From contig CALJDK010000068.1 in the NCBI GenBank assembly GCA_938023735.1, positions 1 to 64,000 of the forward strand: a stretch of 64,000 bases of DNA. Direction: 5' to 3'. The DNA is from an uncultured Acidimicrobiales bacterium. Lineage in GTDB: Bacteria; Actinomycetota; Acidimicrobiia; Acidimicrobiales; SHLQ01. Shown piece by piece: positions 60,933-64,000 of this stretch (position 1 is the stretch's first letter; the number at the start of each line of letters is the position of its first letter). The translations under genes were made by a program, and so were the position numbers. The notes under the pieces were generated by a model. The model was not told the origin of the DNA. It made no database searches and worked only from the letters and a program-made list of their open reading frames with translations.

Positions 60933-62012
60933 CTAGCTCGAAAGAACCAGGGCTGGACTGTTGGCCGGCGGAAGCCCGAGAACCCGCAGGTCGAGTCGTG
61001 CCAGCTCGACCCCGTCGGGGTCAGCCACATTGAGCACCCGACCCCGGTTGCTCAGCCAACCGAATCGTGACGAGTCGGCCGTCCAAGCGGCCGGTCCGTC
61101 AGCCTCAACGGTCGTCGAACCAAGATCCGTGCCGACCACCGCTCGCAGCATCCCGGCCTCGTAGCCGAGCAAGCGGCTCCCGTCGGGAGAAAACGAAAAC
61201 TCGCTCCGGCCCGAAAATCCTTCCAGGACTGAATCGGTCTCGGCACCCACCAGGTAGGGCGCACATACCAACTGATCATCACACTGCAGCTCGACCCGAC
61301 GATCGTCGGCTATCGCGATCACCCGGTTCGGTGAAAGCAGCTCAAGACCGTCGCGGGTAAACCGGTACGTTCCACCGTCGGCCGGTATCAGCACCATCCC
61401 AAAGTGGTCGATGGTTTCCAAGCGGCTTCCGACCGGCATGGCCACCGGCTCGCCGACGATCCCACCGTCCAGCGACATGATCATGGCGCTCAGCCGACCC
61501 TCGCCGTTGGAAGGAGCGAACGTGAGATTCACGATCCTCGAAATTTCGGTCGGCGCGGCCACGCCGTATGCCGACAGAATCGTCAAGGCCTGCGGGTTCT
61601 TTGTGTCGACACGGAACGTCTTTTCACCGTTCGAGACAAGGAGCAGGCGGCCGGTCATTCCTAGCGGTTCCAGTTGGGCGGCGAAGACTGTGGCGGCGCC
61701 CGTTTCGAGATCGACGAGCACCAATCCTTCGTTCGACAGGTACGACACGGTTCCCCCCAAACCGGCTGCAGCCTCAACCTCGCGGGTCTCCAGCGGGGTA
61801 AGCGAGATCTCCGAAAGCTCCTCGGCATCGACTGCCGAATCATCCGCCTGCTCATCGGGTTCGACAGACCGGCTCGACCAAAGCCACACCGCCACCGCAA
61901 TCCCTAGAAGTGCTACGGCCACCAACGGAAGGATTCGTGGAAGGCGAGGCCGTGTTGCGACGATGTCCTCGGCGGCGATCGGCTGATCGCAGGTGGGGCA
62001 GATTCTGCTCAC
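60933..62012 (-). CDS. Zinc-ribbon/TM/propeller-like protein (downstream member of a pair)
   Basis: 359 residues from GTG at 62012, which overlaps the upstream gene stop by 4 nt (GTGA). ICPTCDQPI is a short zinc-ribbon-like CxxC knuckle, single in this protein. A membrane helix (LPRILPLVAVALLGIAVAVWLW, about 25-46) and an acidic linker precede a beta-rich outer domain with propeller-like segments: LVLVDLETGAATVFA, RFTRDGLELLSPN, FSPDGSRLLGYEAG, WTADSSRFGWLSN. The protein is paralogous to its neighbour upstream. No function is known; cotranscription and shared design suggest a two-subunit complex. Confidence 0.75.
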   Translation of the reverse strand: MSRICPTCDQPIAAEDIVATRPRLPRILPLVAVALLGIAVAVWLWSSRSVEPDEQADDSAVDAEELSEISLTPLETREVEAAAGLGGTVSYLSNEGLVLVDLETGAATVFAAQLEPLGMTGRLLLVSNGEKTFRVDTKNPQALTILSAYGVAAPTEISRIVNLTFAPSNGEGRLSAMIMSLDGGIVGEPVAMPVGSRLETIDHFGMVLIPADGGTYRFTRDGLELLSPNRVIAIADDRRVELQCDDQLVCAPYLVGAETDSVLEGFSGRSEFSFSPDGSRLLGYEAGMLRAVVGTDLGSTTVEADGPAAWTADSSRFGWLSNRGRVLNVADPDGVELARLDLRVLGLPPANSPALVLSS

Positions 62013-63286
62013 GAAAACACCAACACGTCGTTGCCGGCGCGGTCTGCGGCACCGAGTTCGGACAGGTCGATCGTTTCCGACGACCGGCGCTCCGGGTACA
62101 AAACCTGAAGGCGTGGCTCGTTGGTGAGAGGGTCGAACCACACAGCGAAGGATGAGTCTGGCGCCCACACAATCGAGCCCTTCGGTCGATCATCGAGCCG
62201 CGAAAAGCTCCCGGTTTCCGCATCGAAGGCCACGTCATCATCAGAGTCAGTGCGCAGAATCCATCGACCATTGGGCGAAACCGAAACGGCTCCGGTATCG
62301 CCCGCGAACTCATCGGGGATCTGCTCGTCCTCGCCGGTTTCACGATTGATGAGGTGAGGGTGGCAGACAAAATTGTCACCGCAGCGGATCTCGACCTGAA
62401 AGGTTGCCGTGCCGGCAACGACGCGATGGTCGCTGTATGGCTCGTACCCCTGAATTCCGGCCAGGAAGGTGCTTCCCGTCGGGGGCGATACCAGCGTTCC
62501 CAGCTCGGGAATGTTCACGTAGCTCGAACCCACCGGCACCTCGAGATCGGCCATGAAGAACCCGGCCGACGTGGCAACAAAGAGCCGCTCCCAAACATCA
62601 TCAGGGTCGCCGGTGATCGCGAAGATTCCATCGTCGACCGTGGGCACCAGACGACCACTGTTGGAGAACTGATGGACGGTCAGCTCCTCGCCCTTTCGGA
62701 TGCCGTACGTCGTATCGGCGTTGTTGAGGAGCTGGAATTCGGAGAGTTCGGCCAAATCGCCAAACTGGTCGAAGCTCTGGGGTTCGAACTCTGCGGTCGG
62801 AGCCGTGCCCGCTTCAAGGTCGACCACCACGATGCCGTTTGCCGCAAGGTAGGCAAGACGGTTCGAGCCGATGAGGTCAGCCAGGGCCGCCGACTGCGCA
62901 TCGACGAGCTCGGGTTCGGCGAAAGGTTCGTTGCGATCGAAGGGACCGGCGGTTGTTGGGACCCCTGAGTTAGGTTCACCATCGACAACGTTTCGAGAGC
63001 CATCGTCACCGGTGCTTCCTGCGAGGGGAGAGTTCGAATCGTTCCCGGAGAAGAACAGGAACGCGGCGATAAGAACTGCGGCGAGGCCGAATACAACAAA
63101 CTGGGCCCGGCGGTTCGGCTCGGGCGGAGCAACCGGGCTTTCCGTAGGCTCGCGATTAGAGTCTGACGTCAGCTCAACGTCGAGCACGTCGTGTCTCTCT
63201 CGACCACCGGATTGGTCCACAGATGAGCCTGCTGTCGCCGAGCCACCGGGCATTGTCTGCCCACATGTCTCGCACGATTGATCCAT
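62009..63286 (-). CDS. Zinc-ribbon/TM/propeller-like protein (upstream member of a pair)
   Basis: 425 residues from ATG at 63286 (MDQSCETCGQTMPGGS); a GTG six codons upstream is an alternative. CETCG is the CxxC knuckle. A membrane helix (AQFVVFGLAAVLIAAFLFFS, about 67-86) precedes an outer domain with IVVVDLEAGTAPT, VSVSPNGRWILRTD, VWAPDSSFAVWFD and LQVLYPERRSSET segments and a pair of Cys (CGDNFVCHP). Same design as the 359-aa gene downstream: NNP-like LAY/LxxNGIVVVDLE lines align. Coupled to it by GTGA. Function unknown. Confidence 0.75.
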   Translation of the reverse strand: MDQSCETCGQTMPGGSATAGSSVDQSGGRERHDVLDVELTSDSNREPTESPVAPPEPNRRAQFVVFGLAAVLIAAFLFFSGNDSNSPLAGSTGDDGSRNVVDGEPNSGVPTTAGPFDRNEPFAEPELVDAQSAALADLIGSNRLAYLAANGIVVVDLEAGTAPTAEFEPQSFDQFGDLAELSEFQLLNNADTTYGIRKGEELTVHQFSNSGRLVPTVDDGIFAITGDPDDVWERLFVATSAGFFMADLEVPVGSSYVNIPELGTLVSPPTGSTFLAGIQGYEPYSDHRVVAGTATFQVEIRCGDNFVCHPHLINRETGEDEQIPDEFAGDTGAVSVSPNGRWILRTDSDDDVAFDAETGSFSRLDDRPKGSIVWAPDSSFAVWFDPLTNEPRLQVLYPERRSSETIDLSELGAADRAGNDVLVFS

Positions 63287-63377
63287 CACCTCATGGTGAC
63301 ACAACCACCACCACTACCAACGGCTCCACCACCGCCCACCCGACAACCAAACACCCAAACACCCAAACACCCCACCC

Positions 63378-63467
63378 GGTGCCTGGAACCAGAGGGTCGA
63401 AAGGTACCTGGAACCTTGACCTCTGTTTGGTACCTGGCACCGAAGTGGGGGTTTGGTGCCAGGTACC
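63378..63467. repeat. Cluster of four 13-bp palindromic repeats (GGTNCCWGGNACC)
   Basis: Copies are GGTGCCTGGAACC (63378-63390), GGTACCTGGAACC (63403-63415), GGTACCTGGCACC (63429-63441) and GGTGCCAGGTACC (63455-63467). They sit in the 226-bp gap between the zinc-ribbon pair and the creatinase gene. Just upstream an AAACACCC tandem runs near 63348-63372. The last two copies are identical to the first two at 31248 and 31274. Confidence 0.85.
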
Positions 63468-63512
63468 GGGGGTTTTGTGGTGGCTTGGTCGCTCTAGGTG
63501 GGCTTTGGTGGG

Positions 63513-64000
63513 CTATTTGGGGACGATGTTGTGCTCGGGGCCGTAGGGGAACCCGGTAATGTTCTCGGCGCCATCTTCGGTGATCACCAGAATGTCGTGC
63601 TCTCGGTAACCGCCGGCCCCAGGTTGACCATCGGGGATCATGATCATTGGTTCCATCGACACGACCATGCCGGGCACCAACTCGGTTTCGATGTCTTCAC
63701 GAAGCTCAACGCCTGCCTCACGCCCGTAGTAGTGGCTCAGCACTCCGAAACTATGTCCGTACCCGAATGACCGATACTGCAACAGATCGTGCTGGCGGTA
63801 GATGTCGTTGAGTTCGATAGCGATCTCGTTGCACTTGGCGCCGGGCTTGATCAGGTCCAAGCCCGCTTCGTGAACGTCGACGTTGATCTGCCACAGGCGA
63901 AGATGCTCGTCGCTGGCCGACTCGCAGAACAGCGTGCGTTCGAGCGCGGTGTAGTAGCCAAAGATCATCGGGAAGCAGTTGAGGCTGAGAATGTCGCCAA
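63513..64000 (-). CDS. Creatinase (creatine amidinohydrolase), C-terminal fragment
   Basis: The reverse strand is open from the stop at 63513 to the window edge (about 162 codons). The readable part includes GDILSLNCFPMIFGYYTALE, FGYGHSFGVLSHYYGREAG, GMVVSMEPMIMIPDGQPG, GAGGYREHDILVI and FPYGPEHNI. From memory, this is nearly the same as pseudomonad creatinase at these positions, and it keeps the catalytic His in GYGHSFG. Creatinase hydrolyses creatine to sarcosine and urea, so it feeds soxBDAG at 25639. It is an M24-fold enzyme without a metal requirement. The start and N-terminal half lie outside the window. Confidence 0.88.
   Translation of the reverse strand, partial: GDILSLNCFPMIFGYYTALERTLFCESASDEHLRLWQINVDVHEAGLDLIKPGAKCNEIAIELNDIYRQHDLLQYRSFGYGHSFGVLSHYYGREAGVELREDIETELVPGMVVSMEPMIMIPDGQPGAGGYREHDILVITEDGAENITGFPYGPEHNIVPK

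Overview
The window is a 64 kb stretch of GC-rich (about 60% or more), densely coding DNA. It most resembles a heterotrophic, probably marine actinobacterium; Acidimicrobiia (Ilumatobacter-like) is my guess, not a proof. Supporting features are a likely leaderless leucine leader peptide before an actinobacterial-type leuA, an LAxTG (class E sortase) wall-anchored protein, ECF sigma factors paired with membrane-anchored propeller proteins, many GTG starts and many 4-bp ATGA/GTGA gene overlaps. I see no rRNA, tRNA, CRISPR array, integrase or transposase.

Layout. 1-11.8 kb: polyamine/gamma-glutamyl-type amine catabolism (acetylpolyamine amidohydrolase fragment, PuuB-like oxidase, PuuD-like hydrolase), a class III CoA-transferase, an FAH-family protein, an FMN hydroxyacid oxidase, a sulfotransferase, aroQ and aroK, an arylsulfatase and a PIG-L deacetylase. 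11.8-16.1 kb: GFA protein, class V aminotransferase, DAO-type flavoprotein and an M24 protein that keeps the metal ligands and catalytic Asp of the DMSP lyase DddP. 16.3-20.4 kb: a 1364-aa wall-anchored protein. 20.4-31.2 kb: Rieske oxygenase with IclR regulator, DNA glycosylase, VIT-family protein, LysR regulator and heterotetrameric sarcosine oxidase soxB-D-A-G. 31.5-42.3 kb: two ECF sigma/propeller pairs, an O-antigen ligase-like protein, an MFS transporter, tpx and an SDR. 42.3-47.8 kb: a MacAB-like export operon whose adaptor carries about five Calx-beta repeats. 48-51.3 kb: a gamma-butyrobetaine-hydroxylase-type oxygenase, a LysR regulator and a CBM60-like secreted protein. 51.3-54.4 kb: leuL-leuA and a selenocysteine-containing peroxiredoxin-like protein. 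54.4-64 kb: dimethylglycine dehydrogenase-like and MttB-like genes with a 22-codon ORF between them, a metallo-hydrolase, an MFS transporter, two zinc-ribbon/propeller proteins and a 3'-end fragment of creatinase.

How the genes fit together. Many enzymes converge on small methylated nitrogen and sulfur compounds. Creatinase makes sarcosine from creatine. The Rieske oxygenase, MttB homologue and dimethylglycine dehydrogenase fit stepwise N-demethylation of betaines. SoxBDAG oxidises sarcosine to glycine and a C1 unit. The oxygenase at 48 kb fits carnitine metabolism, and the DddP-like protein fits DMSP cleavage. Substrates are inferred from family membership.

The most notable signals are: (1) an in-frame TGA at 53476-53478 in a W-U-P-P-C redox motif, followed by a perfect hairpin with a GGTCG loop at bacterial SECIS spacing; the reading frame continues for 298 codons into a DsbD-N-like domain; (2) the DddP-like gene; (3) a previously easy-to-miss leucine attenuator; (4) Calx-beta repeats inserted in a periplasmic adaptor; (5) a dispersed 13-bp palindrome family (about GGTNYCWGRNACC, at least 17 copies), three of them inside a coding sequence; and (6) a 16-bp palindrome shared upstream of the DddP-like and TauD-like genes.
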